In this document: piece after piece, positions 56,530-64,000 of the stretch
Layout of the letters: each line of letters opens with the position of its first letter
How positions within the stretch are numbered: position 1 is the first letter of the stretch
Source: Prevotella sp.
Lineage (GTDB): Bacteria; Bacteroidota; Bacteroidia; Bacteroidales; Bacteroidaceae
Reading direction: 5' to 3'
Assembly: GCA_016291495.1 (NCBI GenBank)
Contig: JAEEXI010000006.1
Location: 1-64,000, forward strand
Length of the DNA stretch: 64,000 nucleotides
Position numbers and translations under genes: made by a program
Notes under the pieces: generated by a model
Seen by the model: only the letters and a program-made list of their open reading frames with translations
The model's database searches: none
Told to the model about the DNA's origin: nothing

Positions 56530-57408
56530 ATGAAGGACGCTTTCCTACTTCTACGCCCTCTGCAATGGTTTAAGAACGCCTTCGTGTTCGCCCCATTGTT
56601 CTTCAGCAACAACCTGCTGAACAAGGTATTTTTTATGCAGACCTTCTGGACATTCCTCGCCTTCTGTCTTGTTTCCAGCAGCATCTACTGCTTCAACGAC
56701 ATCCATGATGTGGAGAGCGACCGTCTGCATCCCAAAAAGAAGCTACGACCCATTGCCGCAGGGAAGGTCAGTACATGGGAAGGCTACTTTATCATGCTCC
56801 TGTGTCTGATGGGCTCTCTCCTTTTGGTTACCCTATCTCATAGTGTCAATATGCCCATCCTCTACGGTCTGCTGCTGGGCTATTGGGGGATGAACATTGC
56901 CTATTGCGTCCGTCTGAAGCAATATGCCATTCTGGATGTAGCCATCATTGCCGTAGGTTTTGTAATGAGAGTGCTAATTGGTGGATTCACCACCGATATC
57001 TTTGTATCAGGCTGGTTGGCTCTGATGACATTCCTGCTCGCACTGTTTCTCGCCTTTGCCAAACGGAAGGACGACTACCGTATCTTTGAGCTGACTGGTA
57101 CGATGCCTCGTAAGAGTATTGCTGGTTATAACGCCCAGTTTATCGACCTCAGCGTGACCATCGTCGGTACCATCACCATGGTGTGCTATATCATCTACAC
57201 GATGAACGAGGGGGTTATCGAGCGTTTCGGTTCACCGTATGTCTACCTGACTAATTTCTGGGTACTAGCCGGCCTGCTACGCTACCTGCAGAACATGTTG
57301 GTCTATCAGCGCAGCGGCAGTCCTACGAAAGTACTGGTAAAAGACCGTTTCATCCAGATTTGCATCGCTGGTTGGATGCTATCGTTCTTTGCAATTATCT
57401 ATCTTTAG
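56530..57408 (+). CDS. UbiA-family prenyltransferase, decaprenyl-phosphate phosphoribosyltransferase (DPPR synthase)-like
   Basis: LLRPLQWFKNAFVFAPLFF, NDIHDVESDRLHPKKKLRPIAAGKVS. Confidence 0.8.
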   Translation: MKDAFLLLRPLQWFKNAFVFAPLFFSNNLLNKVFFMQTFWTFLAFCLVSSSIYCFNDIHDVESDRLHPKKKLRPIAAGKVSTWEGYFIMLLCLMGSLLLVTLSHSVNMPILYGLLLGYWGMNIAYCVRLKQYAILDVAIIAVGFVMRVLIGGFTTDIFVSGWLALMTFLLALFLAFAKRKDDYRIFELTGTMPRKSIAGYNAQFIDLSVTIVGTITMVCYIIYTMNEGVIERFGSPYVYLTNFWVLAGLLRYLQNMLVYQRSGSPTKVLVKDRFIQICIAGWMLSFFAIIYL

Positions 57409-58417
57409 AACTAACTCCAAACAGATATCTCGCCAAGAATGGACTGAGCCGAAGCACATAACTAGTGACTAGACAAAGTCCCAAGACTCCCAGTGCCAAT
57501 ACCAAAACGACAAAGATCTCCATCCATAGCTGATGACGGGAAAGAAGTAGGTCACGATAAGTCAGCAAGAACTCTGGCAGGAAAAAGAAATGAAGCAGAT
57601 AAATATCCAATGTGCGTGTACCGACATATTGCAGACTGCGCCCAAGAGGTTTCTCTTTGGTAAACCACAAAGCGAACTTACGGAAAAAGGTGAAGACCAT
57701 CACCATACCACAGATACCACTTATCGCAAAGCGCATATAAGCCCATGACCACCAGTCGGTAACCGGCAAGGCCGCCATCAGACAAAACAGTACCACAACG
57801 GTAAACTGTATCCCATGACGGTCAGTCAGTTCAAGGAAACGGTCGAAAAACTTCTTCGCCATGGCTCCCAATACGAAGAAGAGGTAGTAACGCCAAGTGA
57901 CAAAGCCCAGGAATCCCAACACCTCGCGCCCCCACCCCAACTGATGGGCAATGCGGTGATAGGACACATCATACCAGTAGGCTGCCACGGAGATGAGGAA
58001 TGCGGAAAAGAGGAATACAACGGTGCGGCGCCTCTTCACTAACCATGCGGTGAGCGTAAAAAGCACAAAATAGACAAAGAGACCGAACGTAAACCAATAA
58101 CCGCCCTTAAAGGCTCCTAACTGATGAAAGAACTGCGTCCGCTCATGCAGGGCGAGGAAGATGACGGTAGGCACTATCTGCACCATGAACTTATGGCTGA
58201 TGACCTGTCGGACTGTGAGCGAATCCCATATTCGCCCCACCTTATAGAACAGCCAGCCACTGATAAAGAAAAAACTGGGCAGACGTAAAAGGAACAACAC
58301 CTTGTTAAAGGCCATAAAGTAATCGCCGAAACAGAAAATACAGACATGAGAATACACCACGAGAATCATGGTAAATCCCCGCATTGCATCGATATATTCT
58401 ATTCTTGTCTTTGCCAT
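57395..58417 (-). CDS. Acyltransferase-3 family membrane protein
   Basis: RIEYIDAMRGFTMILVVYSH, multiple TM segments. Confidence 0.85.
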   Translation of the reverse strand: MAKTRIEYIDAMRGFTMILVVYSHVCIFCFGDYFMAFNKVLFLLRLPSFFFISGWLFYKVGRIWDSLTVRQVISHKFMVQIVPTVIFLALHERTQFFHQLGAFKGGYWFTFGLFVYFVLFTLTAWLVKRRRTVVFLFSAFLISVAAYWYDVSYHRIAHQLGWGREVLGFLGFVTWRYYLFFVLGAMAKKFFDRFLELTDRHGIQFTVVVLFCLMAALPVTDWWSWAYMRFAISGICGMVMVFTFFRKFALWFTKEKPLGRSLQYVGTRTLDIYLLHFFFLPEFLLTYRDLLLSRHQLWMEIFVVLVLALGVLGLCLVTSYVLRLSPFLARYLFGVSSKDR

Positions 58418-58425
58418 TTCAGATG

Positions 58426-58484
58426 CAAAGATAAGAAAAAATTGAAAATTGAAAATTGAAAATTGAGAATTATTCGTAATTTTG
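58426..58484. promoter_or_regulatory. Divergent promoter cassette: CAAAGATA (58426-58433) and TAATTTTG (58477-58484), 43 nt apart
   Basis: Same geometry as 56454-56512. Confidence 0.7.
58441..58468 (+). repeat. Heptamer array S (ATTGAAA ATTGAAA ATTGAAA ATTGAGA)
   Basis: 7-bp period read directly. Confidence 0.9.
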
Positions 58485-58488
58485 CAAC

Positions 58489-59499
58489 ATGAATGAAAGA
58501 ATCAATTGGATGGACTGGGCGAAGTTTCTTGTTGTGGCACTGACCATTCCCTGTCACATACCACAGGAACGGGGTGCGCAGCCCGTCACCTATTTTGAGG
58601 TATTTCTTCTTGCCAGCCTGATGTTCAACTCTGGCTATCTGAAGAAGGAACGCTCCAACCTCAAGGAAGAAATTAAGAAATATTGGTACCAGTTGGGGAT
58701 TCCCTATATTGCCTACAATATCGTATTCTTCCCATATTGGCTGGCAAAGTCCTACATAGAGCATTGTAGTATGCCCTCCATCTCAGAAGCCATCAGACCA
58801 GTATATGGAACCCTGCTATTACAAGCCAACAACAGCTTCGCAGAAGAATTGAATCCGGTTACCTGGTTTATCGCCGCCTTATTTATCATGCACCTTTTGT
58901 TGGACATCTGCCTGCGAATAAAACATGGCACATGGTTGATGGGATCTCTCTGTCTGTTGGCGATGGGGTTATACGTTGTTAGCAAATACAAAGGTTTCAC
59001 CACCCACTATGTTGCTGTCGGCATTTTCAAATCTCTTCCTTTCTATTATATGGGATTCCTCTGTAGGAAGTATCGTGTCTTTGAAATATGTAACTTCAAG
59101 AAAGACATGGGCTGGTTTCTTGTGGCTCTTATCATCAGCATCATCCTCTTTGAATACCACGCCAACGAGACCTCTTTCCTGTTACATATGCTATCATACT
59201 TCCCTGCTGTACTCTTCGGACTACTGGCCTTCATATATTTCTGCAAGTTGCTCAATGGGGTACGCTCCAAAGTCATCGTCAACTACTCCAATGGTACGAT
59301 GGTATTCATTGGGCTTCACTGGATGATGGTGGGATGTATCCGCTACGGCATTCTCAGGCCCTTCTTCCATGTGTCAGGAGATTATATCTACACACCTTTG
59401 GAGGCATACGCTCTCGGAGGACTTGTTACCCTGTTCCTCTACCCCATCATCCTCTTCTTCCAAGCGAAAATGCCCTGGATGTTAGGAAAGAGAGGTTAA
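58489..59499 (+). CDS. Acyltransferase family membrane protein (fucose 4-O-acetylase-like)
   Basis: RINWMDWAKFLVVALTIPCHIP, about 10 TM segments. Confidence 0.75.
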   Translation: MNERINWMDWAKFLVVALTIPCHIPQERGAQPVTYFEVFLLASLMFNSGYLKKERSNLKEEIKKYWYQLGIPYIAYNIVFFPYWLAKSYIEHCSMPSISEAIRPVYGTLLLQANNSFAEELNPVTWFIAALFIMHLLLDICLRIKHGTWLMGSLCLLAMGLYVVSKYKGFTTHYVAVGIFKSLPFYYMGFLCRKYRVFEICNFKKDMGWFLVALIISIILFEYHANETSFLLHMLSYFPAVLFGLLAFIYFCKLLNGVRSKVIVNYSNGTMVFIGLHWMMVGCIRYGILRPFFHVSGDYIYTPLEAYALGGLVTLFLYPIILFFQAKMPWMLGKRG

Positions 59500-60594
59500 C
59501 TTTTCAAAAAGTTCTTTCCACATGGGCATGATTATATCTGCAGAAAAACGCTGAGAAGAGACAATTGCCTTCATCCCCATTTGTTGACGCAAGTCTAAGT
59601 CACCCATCAACATTTCCAAGCGATTAGCAAACAATTGCCGGTTACGGTTAGGTATCAAAAAGCCCTCCTCCCTATCTGTAAGAATTGTAGCAGGACCATG
59701 AGGACTGTCAAAAACGACAACAGGAACACCGCAACTCATCGCTTCCGGAATGACCAAACCGAACGGTTCATAAAGAGAGGTCAATACTAAGATACTACTA
59801 TTACGGTAAATATCCATAATATGCTGTGTGGGCTCATGCACAACAATGTTTATATTTAAGACATCTGCCTCCTGCTTATAATGACTCCACAGGCATCCTT
59901 CACCATACAGGTCCAACTGCCAGTCAGGGGACTGTGGATGTACTAACTCCCAAATGGCAAACAAATCCCCGATACTTTTTTGTTCTTCAAAGCGTCCGAC
60001 AAATAGCACATGCCTTTCCGTACAATCACTGTATTGGTCTGTGTCATTCAGATTAACCACATTCGGTATCACATGGACATGTTTGCTAACACGCGACCAA
60101 TTCTCTGCATCTCCGTTAGTCAACGTCACCACAGCTTCTGCCTTGCCAATCCAGTAATTATTGATCAAGGTACGAATACGATGCATCCATGTATCAGGAC
60201 GAGTGAAATTAATATGAGACTCCACTATCAATGGGATATGTCCTTTTACTTTCAACAAAGGTCTTACATGTTGGGATGAGGTGCATACAATAATATCTGG
60301 ATGGATTTCTCCAAAAAGGTTTCGCAACTGTTCATGGTACTTTCGTGACAGCCTACGATATTCTATCAATCGACGCCATAGCCTGTATTGGAAACGGGAA
60401 TGGAAACGGATATTCAAGTCCATAAAGTGAACCCGTTCGTCAATATTATAGCGAATGGGATGTTGTCCTTGGTCTGAGGTAATCATATACACCTCATAGC
60501 CATAGTGACGAACCAGATAGTTCATCTTATCCACCAGGATACGCTCAATGCCACCCCAGATAGCCAATGAGGGATATAGATAGACGATTTTCAT
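59482..60594 (-). CDS. Family 4 glycosyltransferase
   Basis: YPSLAIWGGIERILVDKMNYL, FVGRFEEQKSIGDL, EPFGLVIPEAMSCGVPVVVFD. Confidence 0.92.
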   Translation of the reverse strand: MKIVYLYPSLAIWGGIERILVDKMNYLVRHYGYEVYMITSDQGQHPIRYNIDERVHFMDLNIRFHSRFQYRLWRRLIEYRRLSRKYHEQLRNLFGEIHPDIIVCTSSQHVRPLLKVKGHIPLIVESHINFTRPDTWMHRIRTLINNYWIGKAEAVVTLTNGDAENWSRVSKHVHVIPNVVNLNDTDQYSDCTERHVLFVGRFEEQKSIGDLFAIWELVHPQSPDWQLDLYGEGCLWSHYKQEADVLNINIVVHEPTQHIMDIYRNSSILVLTSLYEPFGLVIPEAMSCGVPVVVFDSPHGPATILTDREEGFLIPNRNRQLFANRLEMLMGDLDLRQQMGMKAIVSSQRFSADIIMPMWKELFEKLTSLS

Positions 60595-61442
60595 TTCTTC
60601 TTTACCAGATTATCCTCTGCATCCTCATAATAATCCACCTTGTGGAAGATACGAGTGATGCCCTTCATCTGAATCCTCACATGGTTGATAAAACTCTGCC
60701 AGAGCGATTCATCACCGACCGTTCCATAACCCGTTATGGCACGACAGCGACGGTCACGAACGAAGACAATCTTACCGTATTTCTTCAAGTTCAAAGCCAT
60801 TGAGCCATCTTCACCCCTGATAATGTCCACCCGATATGGTTCCTTACGACCATATTCGGCATTATAAGCGAATACCAGTCCACGGACAGAGAGTTCTGGG
60901 CGCTTGAAATGCTGTATCCACAAGAACAAGTCACGAGCCATCTCAAACAACTTCAAGCCCAAGGCAGAATGCTTTGCATCGGGGAAGAACCCCCAGGTCG
61001 CAGAGGCACATGACACCCCCGGTTTCATCAGATGCTCCAACATCACCTCATAATAATGAGGAGGATAGAGCGTATCACTATCCACATCAAAATAATACTT
61101 TCCTTTGGCATGCTGCAACCCACAACGGCGGGCATAGCCGCATGAATGCTCATACTCCGTATAATAAGGAATGCCCGACTTCTCGTATATCTCTGCTGTA
61201 CTGTCCTTTGAGTCATTATCTACTCCGATAATCTCGACAGGATATTTACATTGTATCTCGCTGATTGCCCACAGACATGCCTGCAAATGCGTCTCCTCAT
61301 TATAAGCAATAATCACAATAGACGCTACAGGATTAGGACTTTGCAACTTCGCTAATTGTTCCCGTGTACTGTCTATCACATCTTGGGGAACCTCACTGAA
61401 AGGCTTGCCATAAATGGTCATATATTTTTCGTACCAAGCCAT
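60591..61442 (-). CDS. Family 2 glycosyltransferase
   Basis: VASIVIIAYNEETHLQACL. Start placed at MAWYEKYM (61442) downstream of -7 box CAAAGATA (61473-61480); the track's longer start lies upstream of that box. Confidence 0.85.
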   Translation of the reverse strand: MAWYEKYMTIYGKPFSEVPQDVIDSTREQLAKLQSPNPVASIVIIAYNEETHLQACLWAISEIQCKYPVEIIGVDNDSKDSTAEIYEKSGIPYYTEYEHSCGYARRCGLQHAKGKYYFDVDSDTLYPPHYYEVMLEHLMKPGVSCASATWGFFPDAKHSALGLKLFEMARDLFLWIQHFKRPELSVRGLVFAYNAEYGRKEPYRVDIIRGEDGSMALNLKKYGKIVFVRDRRCRAITGYGTVGDESLWQSFINHVRIQMKGITRIFHKVDYYEDAEDNLVKKK

Positions 61443-61609
61443 AAAATTCAATGCTTTGCTGTATATCAACCACAAAGATAGAAAAAAAATCATAAAATCA
61501 CAAAGAAACGGCAAATAAAATATGTACTTTTAAAAAAAAAATTGTATTTTCGCAGCAAATTAGACTTACGAGAATATATCAATAGAGATAATTCAACAAA
61601 TGTAGCAAG

Positions 61610-62605
61610 ATGGACTTAAGTATCATTGTTCCTGTATATAATGTAGAGAAATACATCAGACCTTGCATAGAAAGTTTCTTCTGTCAAGGGCTTGAGGAAG
61701 ACCGATTTGAAGTCATTATCGTCAACGACAGCACTCCTGATCATAGCATGGAGATGATTGCTGACATCATTCAGCAACATGATAATATCACTGTCATTAA
61801 TCAAGAAAACCAAGGACTGTCCATGGCTCGCAACAATGGTATTACTGCAGCCAAAGGAGAATATGTTCTGATGCCAGATTCTGACGATATACTCTTCGAA
61901 AATAGTTTAAAGCCTCTACTCGAAAAAGCATTGGAGACAAAAGTCGACTTAGTCGTGGCAGACTTTTTAACTATGACTGATGAAGAAATAGACGATTTTT
62001 ACAAAAAAGAGTTCAAGCAACCTGAACCACAGTTTAAAAAGGTTGTTGGCGAACAGATATATTTAGAAGTATTAAATCCTTATCAATGTTACGTTTGGAG
62101 AACTCTTTACAGAAGGGATTTCATCACTAATCAAAATCTATTCTTTTACCCAGGTGTACGATATCAGGATATACCATTTACACATGAATGCTACCTCAAG
62201 GCAAATAATTGTATCCGTACAAATATACTTTTAAATATTTACAGGAAGTGGCCAGGATCATCCACCAACGCTTACAAATTAGATAACTCAAGACATTTTA
62301 TTACTGCTATAGCCCTAACATGGAAGTTAAAACAAATGGAAGGGCTTTCATCAGACTTGCTGTACAAGTTAGAAGAAAATGTATATATATCATTCCGCAA
62401 CATAATATATAACACATTACATTGCATCAAAGAAAAAAAAGACAGATATGCGTTGATGGATTACATAAACTTTCAGGCTCCTGATTTAAATTTCACACAT
62501 AACATCCAACAAAGATTCTTCACTTTGATGATTAAAAATATGCCACACCTTTTCATTTATCTATACTATCAATATGCACAGGTAGTATATAAATGGAAAA
62601 GATAG
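61610..62605 (+). CDS. Family 2 glycosyltransferase
   Basis: LSIIVPVYNVEKYIRPCIESFF, GEYVLMPDSDD. Confidence 0.92.
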   Translation: MDLSIIVPVYNVEKYIRPCIESFFCQGLEEDRFEVIIVNDSTPDHSMEMIADIIQQHDNITVINQENQGLSMARNNGITAAKGEYVLMPDSDDILFENSLKPLLEKALETKVDLVVADFLTMTDEEIDDFYKKEFKQPEPQFKKVVGEQIYLEVLNPYQCYVWRTLYRRDFITNQNLFFYPGVRYQDIPFTHECYLKANNCIRTNILLNIYRKWPGSSTNAYKLDNSRHFITAIALTWKLKQMEGLSSDLLYKLEENVYISFRNIIYNTLHCIKEKKDRYALMDYINFQAPDLNFTHNIQQRFFTLMIKNMPHLFIYLYYQYAQVVYKWKR

Positions 62606-62683
62606 ACATTTCTCCCAACGAAAAATATAGAATCAAATAATCAACTATTCTCCATCACCTCGCATACGATTTACATGCTGCAA

Positions 62684-63808
62684 TCAGTACCGCAGAACAG
62701 AGCAATAGACCGTTTCCCACTCTTTCATGACAACATCCTGTTGGTATCTGGCTGCTGCCTGATGGGCTTGGCGCCCCATCTCCCGTCTTTCGGCTTCATG
62801 CGTAATCATCCACTCCATCTTTTCGGACAAGTTCTTTGGTGTGTTCCCTGACAACAATCCCGTCACCCCGTCATCTATAATCTCTACAGGGCCAAACGGA
62901 CAATTGACAGAAACAACAGGTATTCCACAAGCCATAGCTTCTATTAATACTAGTCCAAAGCTTTCATAGTCGCTGCCAAGTACAAAGAAACTACTATTCT
63001 GGTATTCAACATATATATCTCGCGTAGGAGGTTTTATATTCATTCGATCTGTTAGATGACGCTCGGCTATCTGTTTCTGAAGTTGCTCATGCAAATCCCC
63101 CTCACCAAAAATGTCAACAACCCATTCTGGATATTTGTCTGCTATCATGGAAAATGCATCTATCACACGGTCGAAACGTTTGGTTTGCGTCAGACGTCCC
63201 GCACAAATAATTCGGGCGTTATCTCGCACAACCGGATGAAAAATATATGAAGTAAGAGGATTGGGCAACACACACACACGATTCACATATTTTCGCCAGC
63301 AAAAGGCATCGCCTTCTGTCAGCGAAATAACAAGATCGCACTTCTTAACACAACGATGTTTCATCCGCTGCCAAAAACGATGCGACCAAGAAGCATTTTC
63401 TTCCATGATATCTACAAAAGTACTGTGACTTTCATAAACAACTGGTACATATTGATTCATTGATATTGCTACTTCTTGGAACTCTTCCAGATTACAAGGT
63501 ATAACCATTACATCTGGTCGAAAATTTTCTATGATGGCATGAAGTCTTTTTTTAAACCTATACTTCATCAATAGTTTTCGAAACGGACGAGTAAATACAC
63601 TTTTTTGATAGACGGTAAAGAAACGGCATTCCAAGTCTTCATAGCAGACAGCCATATTAAGGGGGAAGGAGAAAGGATGGAGTCCTTGCTCATAAGTCAA
63701 GAAGAGGACGTCATGGCCATGAGATGCCATCCAATTGGCTTTGTCTATAAACACCCTTTCGATGCCCCCCGAAAGGACAACCGATCGCAAAACAAATACT
63801 ATACGCAT
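62684..63808 (-). CDS. Family 4 glycosyltransferase
   Basis: MRIVFVLRSVVLSGGIERVFIDKANWM, CAGRLTQTKRFDRVI, ESFGLVLIEAMACGIPVVSV. ATG 63808 preferred. Confidence 0.9.
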   Translation of the reverse strand: MRIVFVLRSVVLSGGIERVFIDKANWMASHGHDVLFLTYEQGLHPFSFPLNMAVCYEDLECRFFTVYQKSVFTRPFRKLLMKYRFKKRLHAIIENFRPDVMVIPCNLEEFQEVAISMNQYVPVVYESHSTFVDIMEENASWSHRFWQRMKHRCVKKCDLVISLTEGDAFCWRKYVNRVCVLPNPLTSYIFHPVVRDNARIICAGRLTQTKRFDRVIDAFSMIADKYPEWVVDIFGEGDLHEQLQKQIAERHLTDRMNIKPPTRDIYVEYQNSSFFVLGSDYESFGLVLIEAMACGIPVVSVNCPFGPVEIIDDGVTGLLSGNTPKNLSEKMEWMITHEAERREMGRQAHQAAARYQQDVVMKEWETVYCSVLRY

Positions 63809-63815
63809 ACCATAT

Positions 63816-64000
63816 TTACAAAAGTCTTCGCAATCGCGCAATTATTCTCATTAAAGCTACAGCAAAAAAAGGAGGAAAGACGCCTAATGAATAAAAGAAG
63901 AGGTTTTTGATCCTCCATCCAAGCATACATGTCTCGACGAAGGACAAAGGGGATTTCATGATGTCTCGTATTTCACGATTCGTAAATGCCGAAGAGATGA
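63816..64000 (-). CDS. C-terminal part of a CDS running off the right edge
   Basis: Open minus-strand frame to the window end: ...ISSAFTNREIRDIMKSPLSFVETCMLGWRIKNLFFYSLGVFPPFFAVALMRIIARLRRLL*. Stop 63816-63818, just upstream of the GT4 ATG. Confidence 0.5.
   Translation of the reverse strand, partial: ISSAFTNREIRDIMKSPLSFVETCMLGWRIKNLFFYSLGVFPPFFAVALMRIIARLRRLL

Noticed and set aside
1-64000. tRNA genes, insertion sequences, integrases or tyrosine-recombinase promoter switches
   Set aside because: None could be recognised. Divergent promoters here lack flanking inverted repeats of invertible switches.

Overview
This 64 kb chromosomal window looks like Bacteroidales, probably Prevotella-like. 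The main evidence is TAnnTTTG -7 promoter boxes, a BspA-like giant protein with a T9SS-type C-terminus, and DUF4248/smalltalk/HU genes. Order along the window: a probable rRNA-operon leader at the left edge; a PBP1A-type protein; a TolC-MacA-MacB export operon with a LytS/LytTR pair; a SpoIIE-type phosphatase interrupted by an in-frame TGA; gph, malQ, mltG and glnS; a TPR protein and a DedA protein; manC-gmd-fcl (GDP-fucose); ptb-buk; xylB; a Wzx/Wzy-type exopolysaccharide locus (26-39.6 kb); a mobile-like module (RepA-like ATPase, DUF6371, DUF4248, HU, smalltalk, amidase; 40-44.3 kb); a 10 kb gene for a modular surface protein; and a second glycan locus with acyltransferases, a UbiA/DPPR-synthase-like protein and glycosyltransferases (54.5-64 kb). 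The strongest unexplained signal is a dispersed family of degenerate tandem repeats with a strict 7-bp period, core roughly NNNYYAR. Arrays fill intercistronic gaps, supply stop or start codons, and are embedded in frame in several genes; the clear intragenic copies share one orientation. Three divergent promoter regions have the same geometry: 43 nt between opposing -7 boxes, filled by a heptamer array. Nothing was computed or searched. All calls come from reading the sequence and recalled family knowledge.
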